Assembly: GCF_035974275.1 (NCBI RefSeq)
Contig: NZ_CP142422.1
Span: forward strand, 5,170,368-5,234,367
Direction of reading: 5' to 3'
Origin: Chryseobacterium sp. MYb264
Lineage (GTDB): Bacteria; Bacteroidota; Bacteroidia; Flavobacteriales; Weeksellaceae
Length of the DNA stretch: 64,000 bases
In this document: one piece after another, positions 54,790 through 63,894 of the stretch
Numbering within the stretch: position 1 is the stretch's first letter
Layout: every line of letters begins with the position of its first letter
Position numbers and translations under genes: made by a program
Notes under the pieces: generated by a model
The model's input: the letters and a program-made list of their open reading frames with translations, nothing else
Databases searched by the model: none
Told to the model about the DNA's origin: nothing

Positions 54790-56058
54790 CTAGTCAGGTT
54801 TTTCATTTTCTGCCTGAGTGATTTTAAACTTTTTAGAAATAGCCATGATCACAAATCCGGCGATCATAAAAGGAATAGAAAGCACCTGCCCTGTATTTAA
54901 TCCTCCGAACTGGATAAACTCATCTCCCTGTGGCTCTTTTAAGAATTCCACGAAGAATCTGATGGCCCAAAGGATAATAAAGAATAACCCGAATAGCCAT
55001 CCCTGCTGATATTTTTTATTGGTTTTTCTATAAAGAATCCAAAGAATTACGAATAAACAGATGTATCCGAAAGCCTCGAATAATTGTGACGGATAACGGG
55101 GAACTGTAATTCCGTATTCGCTGCTCTGCTGTGGGAAAAGTAACGCGAATGGAGAATTAGGATCTACCTGCTTCCCGATGATCTCAGAGTTGAAGAAATT
55201 TCCTAATCGAACAAATGCACCGCCCAAAGACACTACAATTCCCAATCGGTCGTATACCCAAAACGGATTTTTCTTAATGATCTTAAATGAATAATAAAGC
55301 GTCGTGAAGATCAATGCGATGGTTGCACCGTGGCTCGCTAATCCTGAAAAACCAGTGAATTTGAGCCCGTTCTTCGTACTGATCGGTAAAAAAACACTCC
55401 AGAAATCTTCTTTAAACAATTCAGGCTGATAGAAAATAACGTGTCCCATTCTCGCGCCTAAGATCGTACCGATTAATGTCCATGTGAAAAGAGGCTCTAA
55501 ATATTTTTGGTTGACATTGTCGATTTTGAATATCTTCGTCATTAAAATGTATCCGAAACCAAAGGCAAAAACAAACATTAAGCTGTAAAAATGCAGGGTT
55601 AACCCGAACAGATTGATTCCTTTGGAGGGATCCCATATTTTGAAAGAGGTTTCCAGCTCTACATTGTCAGAAGCAGTGATGGGTTTGCCGGATTTTACGG
55701 CATATTTAAATGTATCAATATTTTCCTGACTTACAGGAGCCGTAATCAATTTAAAATTTTTGTCTAAAAACTGGTACTGTGCAGTCTTAAATTTTTCCAG
55801 TGTTAAGACGCTGAAATTATAGTAATTCGGTTCAAAATTAGATTCATTCAGGATTACCAAAACATTTCCATCCACTTTTCTGTCCGGAAAAACATTCAGA
55901 TCTCCCAACTCTGTTGTTGCATAAATCTTTACCGGAACATCCGCTGAATTTACTTTTAAAGTTCCGTCCGATAACCCTCCGGGATAATTTTGTGCAAACA
56001 TAGTCTGCGTAATCAACGCAAAAACAGCGAGGTAGATTCTGAAAAAAATATTGTTCAT
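54790..56058 (-). CDS. lgt: prolipoprotein diacylglyceryl transferase with an exported N-terminal domain
   Basis: Transfers diacylglyceryl to the lipobox Cys of prolipoproteins at the inner membrane. The core (from about residue 140) shows LHFYSLMFVFAFGFGYI, GARMGHVIFYQPELF (with the essential Arg-His region), GLASHGATIALI, DRLGIVVSLGGAFVRLGNFFNSEIIG and YPSQLFEAF. Before it lies a signal peptide (MNNIFFRIYLAVFALITQTM) and about 115 residues of a beta-rich domain (YPGGLSDGTLKVNSADVPVK), absent from E. coli Lgt and making the protein about 130 longer. I start at 56058 (MNNIFF); a start at 56076 is possible. yidD lies directly upstream. Confidence 0.93.
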   Translation of the reverse strand: MNNIFFRIYLAVFALITQTMFAQNYPGGLSDGTLKVNSADVPVKIYATTELGDLNVFPDRKVDGNVLVILNESNFEPNYYNFSVLTLEKFKTAQYQFLDKNFKLITAPVSQENIDTFKYAVKSGKPITASDNVELETSFKIWDPSKGINLFGLTLHFYSLMFVFAFGFGYILMTKIFKIDNVNQKYLEPLFTWTLIGTILGARMGHVIFYQPELFKEDFWSVFLPISTKNGLKFTGFSGLASHGATIALIFTTLYYSFKIIKKNPFWVYDRLGIVVSLGGAFVRLGNFFNSEIIGKQVDPNSPFALLFPQQSSEYGITVPRYPSQLFEAFGYICLFVILWILYRKTNKKYQQGWLFGLFFIILWAIRFFVEFLKEPQGDEFIQFGGLNTGQVLSIPFMIAGFVIMAISKKFKITQAENEKPD

Positions 56059-56079
56059 TTCTATTTTTTTTGTCATTTT

Positions 56080-56337
56080 TTATTCGATTGATTTTGTTTT
56101 TCTGGGTGGAACAGGATCGTAGCCGCTTCCTCCCCAGGGATGACATTTTGCTATTCTTTTGACCCCCATCCAAAATCCTTTAAACACACCATGCACTTGC
56201 AGAGATTCTACCATATAATGTGAGCAGGTAGGCTCATAACGGCAGTTTTTGGGAAGTAAAGGCGAGATAAACCATTGGTAAAATTTGATCAGAATTACCA
56301 AAGGAAAAGTGATTATTTTATTGAATGTAAGTTTCAA
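56080..56337 (-). CDS. yidD: membrane protein insertion efficiency factor YidD
   Basis: An 85-residue Yid[21 protein letters not shown] (amphipathic N-terminus), [20 protein letters not shown] with the conserved Cys pair, and [14 protein letters not shown]. Helps YidC-dependent insertion. The start is a TTG at 56337 (MKLTFNK, matching relatives); a longer frame to 56409 crosses the promoter box at 56345-56352. About 20 bases before lgt; usual genomic partners rnpA and yidC are not here. Confidence 0.9.
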   Translation of the reverse strand: MKLTFNKIITFPLVILIKFYQWFISPLLPKNCRYEPTCSHYMVESLQVHGVFKGFWMGVKRIAKCHPWGGSGYDPVPPRKTKSIE

Positions 56338-56344
56338 AACATTG

Positions 56345-56352
56345 CAAAAATA
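56345..56352 (-). promoter_or_regulatory. yidD: yidD promoter -7 box, leaderless TTG start
   Basis: TATTTTTG on the minus strand, 7 bases before the TTG at 56337, so transcription should start at or next to the start codon. Confidence 0.6.
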
Positions 56353-56528
56353 GGGTAAAAATTTGAAAATTAGTTTAAATTTGTTAGAAGTTTCAGGCAT
56401 GTAAACCACGTTTCATCGGATAAATCCGGGTGTTCGTCGATTTGTTATCTCTTTGGATTTTAAATCGTGATTTTTACTGCATTTCTGAAAAGTTTAATTG
56501 AAAATTTACTTTAAATCAAACAATAATT

Positions 56529-57806
56529 TTGAGTCAGAATAGTCCATTAGCCGAAAGAATGAGACCAAAAACTCTGGATGAGGTGCTGGGGCAGGAGCAT
56601 CTTACCGGAGAGAAGGGAACCATCAGAAAAATGATTGATAATAATAATCTGAATTCATTAATTTTCTGGGGACCTCCGGGAACGGGGAAAACAACATTAG
56701 CAGAGATTCTTTCTGAAAAGTCCGGACGGAAATTTTATAAATTATCGGCCGTGTCTTCAGGGGTGAAAGATGTACGCGATGTGATTGAAGATGCCAAAAA
56801 ACAGAATCTGTTTTCCGGAAAGTCACCGATATTATTTATCGATGAAATTCACCGTTTTAATAAATCCCAACAGGATTCCCTGCTTCATGCCGTTGAAAAA
56901 GGCTGGATCGTCCTCATTGGAGCCACCACCGAAAATCCAAGTTTTGAAGTGGTTTCTGCTTTGCTCTCAAGAAGCCAGGTGTATATTTTGAAAGCATTAA
57001 CGTATGAAAAACTGGAAGAGCTTATCGATATTGCCTTAAAACGATATAATCAGGATGAAAAAACAGATTTTGAAATTGCAGACAAGCAGGCTTTTATACA
57101 ATATTCCGGTGGGGACGGGAGAAAACTGATCAATTCTGTGGAACTTGTTTTGAATCAGTACGTCAATTCTAAAAAGAAGAAAATCACCAATGAAGATGTG
57201 CTGGAAGTTCTACAGGAAACCATGGCACTTTATGATAAAAACGGAGAACAGCATTATGATATAATCTCTGCCTTCATTAAATCGATGCGGGGAAGCGACC
57301 CGAATGGCACGGTTTATTGGTTAGCCAGAATGATTGCCGGAGGTGAAGATATTAAATTCATTGCCAGAAGAATGTTGATTTTGGCTTCCGAAGATATTGG
57401 GTTAGCGAATCCGAATGCACTGGTGATTGCCAATAATTGCTTCCAGGCGGTCAATGTTATCGGGAATCCTGAAGCACGTATTATTTTAAGTGAGACCGCA
57501 GTTTATCTTGCTGTTTCTCCAAAGAGTAACTCCACCTACAATGCGATTAATGAAGCATTGGCCTTGGTGAAACAAACAGGAAATCTGCCTGTGCCTCTGC
57601 ATTTGAGAAATGCCCCGACAAAACTGATGAAAGAGTTGGATTACGGTAAAGAGTATAAATATGCGCATTCTTATGAGGGAAATTTTGTAGATCAGGATTT
57701 TTTACCGGAAGAAATTAAAAATGTAAAATTGTACCAACCGGGAAATAATGCAACCGAGAAAAAGATCTATGAAGAACTCAAGAAAAAATGGAACAACAAG
57801 TATTAG
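56529..57806 (+). CDS. rarA: replication-associated recombination protein A
   Basis: AAA+ ATPase of the clamp-loader/MgsA family that acts at stalled replication forks. 425 residues: PLAERMRPKTLDEVLGQEHL, Walker A WGPPGTGKTTLAE, Walker B ILFIDEIHRFNK, sensor 1 ATTENPSFEV, and the C-terminal MgsA domain (IKSMRGSDPNGTVYWLARM). The start must be the TTG at 56529, because the conserved PLAERMRP begins 5 codons later. A TAATTTTG box overlaps this TTG and is probably not its promoter. Confidence 0.95.
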   Translation: MSQNSPLAERMRPKTLDEVLGQEHLTGEKGTIRKMIDNNNLNSLIFWGPPGTGKTTLAEILSEKSGRKFYKLSAVSSGVKDVRDVIEDAKKQNLFSGKSPILFIDEIHRFNKSQQDSLLHAVEKGWIVLIGATTENPSFEVVSALLSRSQVYILKALTYEKLEELIDIALKRYNQDEKTDFEIADKQAFIQYSGGDGRKLINSVELVLNQYVNSKKKKITNEDVLEVLQETMALYDKNGEQHYDIISAFIKSMRGSDPNGTVYWLARMIAGGEDIKFIARRMLILASEDIGLANPNALVIANNCFQAVNVIGNPEARIILSETAVYLAVSPKSNSTYNAINEALALVKQTGNLPVPLHLRNAPTKLMKELDYGKEYKYAHSYEGNFVDQDFLPEEIKNVKLYQPGNNATEKKIYEELKKKWNNKY

Positions 57807-58005
57807 AGGTTTTAAAAGTTAAAAGTAAAATGTAAAAAGAGCCAAGTGGAGAACTGTCATTGTACACCGAATTTTTTTTAATAAATGATATCATTTGACC
57901 TTAAAGGCTTTTCGTATTTGCATTGACAGGATAAACTTCCAACATGCAATTTCCTCCTTCTTCCAGTCAAATTAATACTATTTTCTTTTTGAATTTACCT
58001 TAATA
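57807..58005. other. intergenic, no gene seen
   Basis: AT-rich, with scattered short ORFs only. The rest of the 376-base gap to the next gene holds the repeat cluster at 58,006-58,088 and a terminator. Confidence 0.4.
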
Positions 58006-58088
58006 AACCCTGAAGGGGTTAAATATTAGTAGCGTCGGGTGAAGCCTGACGAAGAAGTATTTAATGATGGTATAACCCCGCAGGGGTT
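58006..58088. repeat. REP-like cluster of three palindromes
   Basis: AACCC-TGAAG-GGGTT (58006-58020), CGTCGGGTGAAGCCTGACG (58033-58051) and AACCCCG-CAGGGGTT (58074-58088). Palindromes centred on GAA or GC, evenly spaced, as in REP/BIME elements of Bacteroidota. The style (palindrome centred on TGAA, then a larger one) is like the pair beside the RAYT gene at 147-190, so both may belong to RAYT-mobilised repeats. Confidence 0.6.
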
Positions 58089-58134
58089 GAATGATTTAAA
58101 GGGAATTTCAAAGACAAAATGGTATGAAATAAAA

Positions 58135-58163
58135 AAAAAGATACTCGGTTGAGTATCTTTTTT
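58135..58163. terminator. bidirectional terminator left of the 58,183 gene
   Basis: 12-bp stem AAAAAGATACTC / GAGTATCTTTTT, 4-base loop, A- and T-runs. Confidence 0.8.
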
Positions 58164-58182
58164 ATGAAATATGCTTGATTAA

Positions 58183-58617
58183 TTATCTCTGAGTACTGAT
58201 GAATAGTGTTTTCCTGCCATTATCATCTTTAACTTCCATTTTTCCTAAAACGTCTCCGTAAACAGCGGTTTCCGGATTGCTAAATTCATAGCCGTCGATA
58301 AGAACAGGCTGACCTTTTGGCAACTGATACTGTTCATTGAGCTGGGAAATCGTCAGTCGGTCCAAGGTTTCATAACCAGCTTTAATTTTCACTTCTGTAA
58401 GCCCTTTGTCTGCAATAAAGCTGTATTTTTTTAGATTTTGAGGAAGAGTTGCTGCCGTTTTGTAAATACTTTTGCTTTGAACAATATCTTTTCTGATGGT
58501 AAACATGTCAACGGTTCCGACAATATCATTGGCAACGGCAAACCTTGTGGAAGGATTTTTCTGCGCAAAAAGGACAGTTGAGGAACATAACAAAAAGGAA
58601 TATAAAATTTTTTTCAT
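58183..58617 (-). CDS. exported protein of unknown function
   Basis: 144 residues with a signal peptide (MKKILYSFLLCSSTVLFAQK). The remainder contains FAVANDIVGTVDMFTIRKDI and a second half rich in charged residues. No domain recognised. Lone gene. Confidence 0.7.
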   Translation of the reverse strand: MKKILYSFLLCSSTVLFAQKNPSTRFAVANDIVGTVDMFTIRKDIVQSKSIYKTAATLPQNLKKYSFIADKGLTEVKIKAGYETLDRLTISQLNEQYQLPKGQPVLIDGYEFSNPETAVYGDVLGKMEVKDDNGRKTLFISTQR

Positions 58618-58724
58618 AATCTGAAGAATGTATAAAGATTAAAAACAGGATAAATATAGTTATTTTTTGCAAAGTCTGAATAATATTTATCTTTAAAATG
58701 AAAATTAATCACGTATTGATGATT

Positions 58725-60956
58725 TTATTGCGATTCTGTATTTGCTGTTTCTTTCTCTTTTTTATCGACCAGGTTTTTAATGATGTTCTTAAGCCTCTGA
58801 AAAGTGAAAGAGCTTAATAATAAAATGATTCCCAGAATGATAAATGCAATAATTCTTGAAACATTGTCCATTTGCCATACATCGTAAGCATAGAGTTTTA
58901 AAACCACAATTCCGATCAATGCAAATCCGGCTTTGCTAAGGTCTGCAATCGAATTTTTTAAACCTATATAAATAAATATACTCGAAAGGACAGCCCAGAT
59001 GATAGGCAGATAAAGAATGCTGAAATGTTTTTCCAGCTGATAAGATTCTGCAATACTGTTTGAATAGGTGATATTATATAAATGATACAATTCAAAACTG
59101 ACAACAAATGTTAAGGCGAGAGAAAGTACCCAGTAGGAAATGCCGGATCTGAAAAATTTTGTTTTAGGCAGTATTTGCCAACCCGTTATCATAAAGGGAA
59201 TAAGGTAAAGCAGATGGAGCGCGTAGAAATAGCTTGCAATTTTTTTTGATATAATAGATTCTATAATACTCAAACCTGAAACGGAAGAATTGATCACAAT
59301 AAGAAACAGAAAAAGATAGATGAGCCCGATTCTGAATTCTTTGCTGATATCAAAAATTCGGCGAAGTAGAAGTAAGGTGAAAATATAATAAATACTGTAT
59401 AAAACGGCGGAACCGAAAATAATGCTGAACGGTTGATCTGAAATATGATAAATAAGTTCAAATAATAAGGCAAAATAAATGATTCCGTAGCTCGCAATAA
59501 TAAAAAGGTTTTCAAAGAAACTGTTTTCCTTTTCGTCATTTTCCAATAATTTTCTTAACAAAAATAAATTTGAGAGTGTGGTGATAACAGTTACTGTGCT
59601 GGTCAGGAATACAGGATTGAACACGATGTTTAATTTGTTCGATGTAAAATATTCACCCCAGGTGATGATCTGAGCAATAATGACCATTGGAAACAAGACA
59701 TAAAAACATATTTTAAAGATATTGTGTCCGGTTCTTTTCCAGATGAATAACAGGAGGGTGGCTTCAATAGCCCAGACACTGGTAATGAGATGGGTTTTAA
59801 ACTGGAGAGCAATCGCTATCGTTATTAAACTCACGGTAATAGCCGAAAAAGTAGAGTAGTAGATTCCGAAATTCTTTTTACCATATTCTTTACACAGTAA
59901 AATAGAATTTACTAAAGCAAAGATAACAGGGAAAATAATGACAGGTTCATATTTAAGCTCATTAAAAGTATATACTAATCCGATGATGCTGGAAAAATTG
60001 ATGAGAAGTAACATCAGAATATCTGAGACCGACAATGTTTTTTCCTTGAAATAATCCTGCAATGCAAAAGCGTAAAAGACCATGTAGCTGATAATATAAA
60101 AATAGACACTCAGGATTTCCGTCTTTTCAGCTGTCCAGTAAAAAAGGTAGATATTGGTAAATACAAAAGCAATCCATCCTGCACTTTTCCAATTTTTAAG
60201 AAGAGCGATGATTAGCATTCCTACATTTAAAACCATTAAGTACGTAAAAAGAAATGGATAATTACTTTGTCCTGAACTGATCATCAATGGGGCAAGGAAA
60301 CCACCAAAAAGTGAAAAAATAATTAAAATTTCACTTTTATAAAAATAAGCAAGCCCAATAGAAAGGAATGTGATCAGGCAGGTGATGATAAATGCGGTGT
60401 TCTGAGTGAACAGATGATATTCCCTGAATGCAATTGTAGTCGTAAAGTATAATACCGCAATTCCGCCGCCAGTAATAATGGATGAAAAGACACTGTAATT
60501 TTTCTTTAGAAAATGTCCTACAATCATAATAATGGCTCCCGTTGCAATTCCGATTCCCACTCTTGGGGTTTCACCAATCCAGTTTTTATCTATTGCATAT
60601 TTTACAAAATATCCGATTCCTAAAACAAGGGTAAAAATACCGATAATGGTTAAAGCATTTTGTTTCAGAAATTCAAAAACAGGAGTCATCCGATCCTTCT
60701 GAGAGGGCAGGGGCTTTTCGTGAACGGGTGCCTGCTTTTGCGGATTGATGTCCGGTATGTTACTTTCAGATCGTATTTTCTCTGTGGAAGATACGTCAGA
60801 CGAAGTGTCCTGATGAAGTTGATGCTGATTTGCAGTATCGTTTTTCTCCCGCAGCAAACCATCTACTTTCCTTTCCAGATCGGTGATCCTGCTTAAAAGC
60901 CTCGCATATATGAAAATAATAATGATGACAGCTATGATGATGAGGATATTGATCAT
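58725..60956 (-). CDS. large multi-pass membrane protein, DUF2339
   Basis: About 743 residues: an N-terminal helix (MINILIIIAVIIIIFIYARLL), a coiled-coil/disordered part (LERKVDGLLREKND to about 90), then some 20 membrane helices including FTLVLGIGYFVKYAIDKNWIG, typical of DUF2339 proteins. Function unknown. I start at 60956: the ATG at 60977 overlaps a TATATTTG promoter box (60975-60982) and cannot be in the mRNA. Confidence 0.85.
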   Translation of the reverse strand: MINILIIIAVIIIIFIYARLLSRITDLERKVDGLLREKNDTANQHQLHQDTSSDVSSTEKIRSESNIPDINPQKQAPVHEKPLPSQKDRMTPVFEFLKQNALTIIGIFTLVLGIGYFVKYAIDKNWIGETPRVGIGIATGAIIMIVGHFLKKNYSVFSSIITGGGIAVLYFTTTIAFREYHLFTQNTAFIITCLITFLSIGLAYFYKSEILIIFSLFGGFLAPLMISSGQSNYPFLFTYLMVLNVGMLIIALLKNWKSAGWIAFVFTNIYLFYWTAEKTEILSVYFYIISYMVFYAFALQDYFKEKTLSVSDILMLLLINFSSIIGLVYTFNELKYEPVIIFPVIFALVNSILLCKEYGKKNFGIYYSTFSAITVSLITIAIALQFKTHLITSVWAIEATLLLFIWKRTGHNIFKICFYVLFPMVIIAQIITWGEYFTSNKLNIVFNPVFLTSTVTVITTLSNLFLLRKLLENDEKENSFFENLFIIASYGIIYFALLFELIYHISDQPFSIIFGSAVLYSIYYIFTLLLLRRIFDISKEFRIGLIYLFLFLIVINSSVSGLSIIESIISKKIASYFYALHLLYLIPFMITGWQILPKTKFFRSGISYWVLSLALTFVVSFELYHLYNITYSNSIAESYQLEKHFSILYLPIIWAVLSSIFIYIGLKNSIADLSKAGFALIGIVVLKLYAYDVWQMDNVSRIIAFIILGIILLLSSFTFQRLKNIIKNLVDKKEKETANTESQ

Positions 60957-60974
60957 TATTTCGTTTTTAGTAAT

Positions 60975-60982
60975 CAAATATA
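60975..60982 (-). promoter_or_regulatory. promoter -7 box of the DUF2339 gene
   Basis: TATATTTG on the minus strand, exact match, 18 bases before the ATG at 60956. Confidence 0.6.
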
Positions 60983-61182
60983 AATATTTGTACCGAATTG
61001 CTTGTTAAAAACCCGTGGTTTTATAAGTGATTCAAACTGATACGAACATCACAGGGAGATGTTTTTTTATGTTTTTTGACACGGTTTTGAATGTGTTTTT
61101 AAGGTTCTTATTGCGTGAATTCGCCTTATCTCGGAATAGAAAACCATCAAGCAATACAATATCAGTACGCTATAAACAAGAA

Positions 61183-61205
61183 AGTCCATCCTCTCGGGAT
61201 GGACT
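61183..61205 (-). terminator. hairpin after the 61,227 gene
   Basis: 9-bp perfect stem AGTCCATCC / GGATGGACT, loop TCTCG; followed on the minus strand by TTTCTTGTTT. Confidence 0.6.
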
Positions 61206-61226
61206 AAAAGGTAGAGGTTGTCTTTT

Positions 61227-61967
61227 CTAGTTTGAAACTTTATAAATATAAAAAGACGAGATACTGGATCCGATTAAACCAACAGCCAACGCAGTCGATC
61301 CGGTTAGCCCGAATGATAACTTATCTCCCGCCTGCAGAGTATAAAGGGAGTTAATACTGGTTTCGGAAATGGTTAGGCTTAAAAGAACGAGATTGGCACC
61401 ACTGAAGGGACGATTGTCGATCAATGTAGCGACTCCGCCCCTGTTTCTTACAATTCCTATTCCAGGGGCATTAGAGAGGATCTCAGCCTGCAGACCACTG
61501 CCGTAACGAAAGCTGAATCCTATCGCATAGGTACCGTTGGAAGGAACGGTATACGTGTAATCGGTGTCCGAGAATAGAGATGCTGTACCAACTGTTCTTT
61601 CCGTAGATAAAAAGTTTACTGATCTGAAGCCGGTGGGGAACAGTGACAGGTTCAGCAAGCTTATTCCGGAAGTCTTCCGGGCAGCATACACAGAGGTATT
61701 AGTGATCCCGGAGGTGGAAATTGAACTGCTTACCGCATCAACAATGAGTTGTGGACTCACCTGTGCTACCTGAAAATCACCTCCTGTATTCTGATTGAGT
61801 GCCAGGATCTGGTATCCTGGAAGAGCCGGGGCGGCAGGGGTTTGTCTGATTTTTAAGGTGCCATTGATGTCCAATGTGGCCGTGGGATTGGGTGTGTTAA
61901 TTCCAACTTGACCAAAAATACTGCCTGAAACTGTAGCAAACATGAGGGTAAAGGTTGTTGCTTTCAT
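61227..61967 (-). CDS. exported GINTxNP-type surface protein
   Basis: 246 residues: signal peptide (MKATTFTLMFATVSGSIFG), QVGINTPNPTATLDINGTLKIRQTP at the mature start, then a C1q/TNF-like beta-rich C-terminus (DTDYTYTVPSNGTYAIGFSFRYG, LQAGDKLSFGLTGS). Similar organisation to the larger head-repeat protein at 7,920 but without head repeats. Probably cell-surface or secreted; function unknown. Confidence 0.75.
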   Translation of the reverse strand: MKATTFTLMFATVSGSIFGQVGINTPNPTATLDINGTLKIRQTPAAPALPGYQILALNQNTGGDFQVAQVSPQLIVDAVSSSISTSGITNTSVYAARKTSGISLLNLSLFPTGFRSVNFLSTERTVGTASLFSDTDYTYTVPSNGTYAIGFSFRYGSGLQAEILSNAPGIGIVRNRGGVATLIDNRPFSGANLVLLSLTISETSINSLYTLQAGDKLSFGLTGSTALAVGLIGSSISSFYIYKVSN

Positions 61968-62299
61968 GAGTAAATTTTTTAATTAGTTTTCAAATAATTC
62001 ACCATCAAAAATTATGCCTGTATGTTGTTGGTATGTTAATGATTAATATAATGTGGTAAGATTATTTTAATTATAAATACATTATTTTTTTAATAAAATT
62101 CTATAATTCGTGTATTTTTATTAATAGTTTAAAACGAAATCCCTTTCCTGTATTGAATCTGTAAACGATTATAAATCTTTATGTGGTGAATAATTGTTCT
62201 ATTTCTGGTCAAAAAAAATAAAAATAAGATAAGAGTTGTCAAAAAAATAATGAATAGAGTAAGAAAAGAATCGGCGTGGGGATAAAAATGTCAAGAATT
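61968..62299. other. AT-rich intergenic, no gene seen
   Basis: Very AT-rich stretch upstream of the exported-protein gene; I see no ORF or clear repeat. The right part of the 510-base gap (62,300-62,470) holds a 33-codon ORF and a hairpin, listed separately. Confidence 0.4.
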
Positions 62300-62401
62300 T
62301 CAACGCATTTTCATCATTGATGCCGGGGGAATGTCGGGAATTTGGTATGGGCTTTGTGTATTCGGAGCAAACCGTTTCTCGTTTTTATCGAAGTTATTCA
62401 T
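62300..62401 (-). CDS. possible 33-residue peptide or gene remnant downstream of pheA
   Basis: ATG at 62401, preceded by GGGAGC, opens a 33-codon frame (MNNFDKNEKRFAPNTQSPYQ ... MMKMR). Composition looks like a soluble N-terminus with a Pro-rich linker rather than random AT-rich DNA. It follows pheA by 77 bases on the same strand. It could be the start of a decayed gene. No homologue known to me. Confidence 0.3.
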   Translation of the reverse strand: MNNFDKNEKRFAPNTQSPYQIPDIPPASMMKMR

Positions 62402-62432
62402 GCTCCCAATCGTTCAGTTTCAGCTTGAATTG

Positions 62433-62467
62433 CAGATCTTAACGGGGGGTGAATCCGCTAAGATCTG
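62433..62467. terminator. strong hairpin downstream of pheA
   Basis: CAGATCTTAACGG / CCGCTAAGATCTG, 12 of 13 pairs. A T-rich tail follows on the + side (GTTTTCTGTTTTT) but not on the minus side, although pheA is on the minus strand. Confidence 0.55.
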
Positions 62468-62477
62468 TTTTCTGTTT

Positions 62478-63326
62478 TTAGCTGTCTAGAAGATACTCTT
62501 TATAATTACCAAGAAAATCTACTTTCGCATGGATGGATTTCAATTCTTCCAGAGCATTTTTGAATAGTATCTCATGACCTTTTCCAACTACGTTGATAAA
62601 GAAAAAATAATTCCCAAGTCCGGTCTTCAGGGTACGGGATTCGATTTTACTGAGATTCATTTTCCGCCAAGCAAAGACCGAAAGAACCTGATGTAGCCCC
62701 CCCGCATGATCTTCGGGAAGGGTAATCAATAGGCTTGATTTTTCACCAAGAACTTGTAGGCTTTCGTTGTCGAAAGCAGCATCCATCTTTGATATAATGA
62801 TAAAACGAGTATGGTTTTGTTCAAAATCCTGAATATTTCTGTTAATAATTTTTAAGCCATATAAATTGGCTGCAAACTGATTGGCTACTGCTGCTCTTTT
62901 CAGTTCAGGATGTTCTGAAACATATTTTGCCGCTGCCGCTGTAGATGAAAACTCTTGTTTTTGAACGTCTTTATAATGGGTATCTAAAAAGTGAAAACTC
63001 TGAGCCAGAGCCTGAGGATGAGAATAAATTTTTTCTAATTCGCCGGCTTCATTATGGGGATGAATCATCAAATGATGGGCAATAGGCATTACCGCTTCAG
63101 CGTTAATTTTTATCGCAGCTGTCTTGTATAAATAATCCAACGTCATGGAAACTGTTCCTTCAATTGAATTTTCCAGAGGAACCACTGCCTTGTCAACATC
63201 TCCGTTCTCAACCGATTTAAAACAGTCCAGAATATTGGTTTGGGGAATAAGCTCCTCACCGGGGAAAAGCTGTGTAGCTGCCAGCTGGGTAAAACTCGCC
63301 TGCGGGCCTAAAAATGCAATCTTCAT
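62478..63326 (-). CDS. pheA: prephenate dehydratase
   Basis: Converts prephenate to phenylpyruvate in phenylalanine synthesis. 282 residues: a periplasmic-binding-like catalytic domain (IAFLGPQASFTQLAA, VVPLENSIEGTVSMTLDYL, EFSSTAAAAKYV with the catalytic Thr-like region, NHTRFIII) and a C-terminal ACT domain for Phe feedback (LSVFAWRKMNLSKIESRTLK). No chorismate mutase domain, unlike E. coli PheA. Confidence 0.96.
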   Translation of the reverse strand: MKIAFLGPQASFTQLAATQLFPGEELIPQTNILDCFKSVENGDVDKAVVPLENSIEGTVSMTLDYLYKTAAIKINAEAVMPIAHHLMIHPHNEAGELEKIYSHPQALAQSFHFLDTHYKDVQKQEFSSTAAAAKYVSEHPELKRAAVANQFAANLYGLKIINRNIQDFEQNHTRFIIISKMDAAFDNESLQVLGEKSSLLITLPEDHAGGLHQVLSVFAWRKMNLSKIESRTLKTGLGNYFFFINVVGKGHEILFKNALEELKSIHAKVDFLGNYKEYLLDS

Positions 63327-63453
63327 TATATCTCTGTTATATTATTTGAATTTTAAATGTAGTGAAAAAAGTGCTTATTATTCAATGTTAACCATTCGAG
63401 GTTTAAATTTTGAGGTTTAAACGTCTTGATGGAGATCAAACCGTCCGCATCTG

Positions 63454-63864
63454 TTACTTGTTCCAGCTCTTCTCTATAAGCTCCATTAAAAAGTCTGGGC
63501 ATTTGATCACTTTATTGGTTTTGGCGTCCAAAAAGAAAAGTGTGGTAGAGGCTTCCGTGATTTTTATCATATCTTCATTGTAAATTTCATACTCAAATTC
63601 AATTTTTACCCCTGGAATTTTTTTCACATAAGTATGGATTTCTAATTGCTGATCGTATAAAGCAGGACGCAAATACTTAATTTTATACTCTGATACAGGA
63701 AGCCAAATTCCTTGATTTTCAATCTCATTATAAGACATTCCTATGCTGCGGAAAAGCTCGACGCGAGCTACTTCAAAATACTCTGCATAATTTCCGTAGT
63801 ATACATATTTCATTGGATCTGTTTCTCCGTAACGTACTCGTAATGAGTGTTTTGTGCTTATCAT
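63454..63864 (-). CDS. YbgC/4HBT-type acyl-CoA thioesterase
   Basis: 136 residues, hotdog fold: RVRYGETDPMKYVYYGNYAEYFEVARVE contains the family's Asp (Y-x-x-TDxMgxvyy-x-nY). C-terminal part IEFEYEIYNEDMIKITEASTTLFFLD. Acts on short acyl-CoA or acyl-ACP. I start at 63864, since the ATG at 63885 is only 2 bases from the promoter box at 63887-63894. Confidence 0.9.
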   Translation of the reverse strand: MISTKHSLRVRYGETDPMKYVYYGNYAEYFEVARVELFRSIGMSYNEIENQGIWLPVSEYKIKYLRPALYDQQLEIHTYVKKIPGVKIEFEYEIYNEDMIKITEASTTLFFLDAKTNKVIKCPDFLMELIEKSWNK

Positions 63865-63886
63865 TATTAGGCGTATTATAGACATA

Positions 63887-63894
63887 CAAATATA
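63887..63894 (-). promoter_or_regulatory. promoter -7 box of the YbgC-type gene
   Basis: TATATTTG on the minus strand, exact TAnnTTTG match, 22 bases before the ATG at 63864. Confidence 0.6.

Noticed and set aside
56524..56531. TAATTTTG as promoter of rarA
   Set aside because: It overlaps the required TTG start codon, so the transcript could not contain the start; the true promoter must be further upstream.
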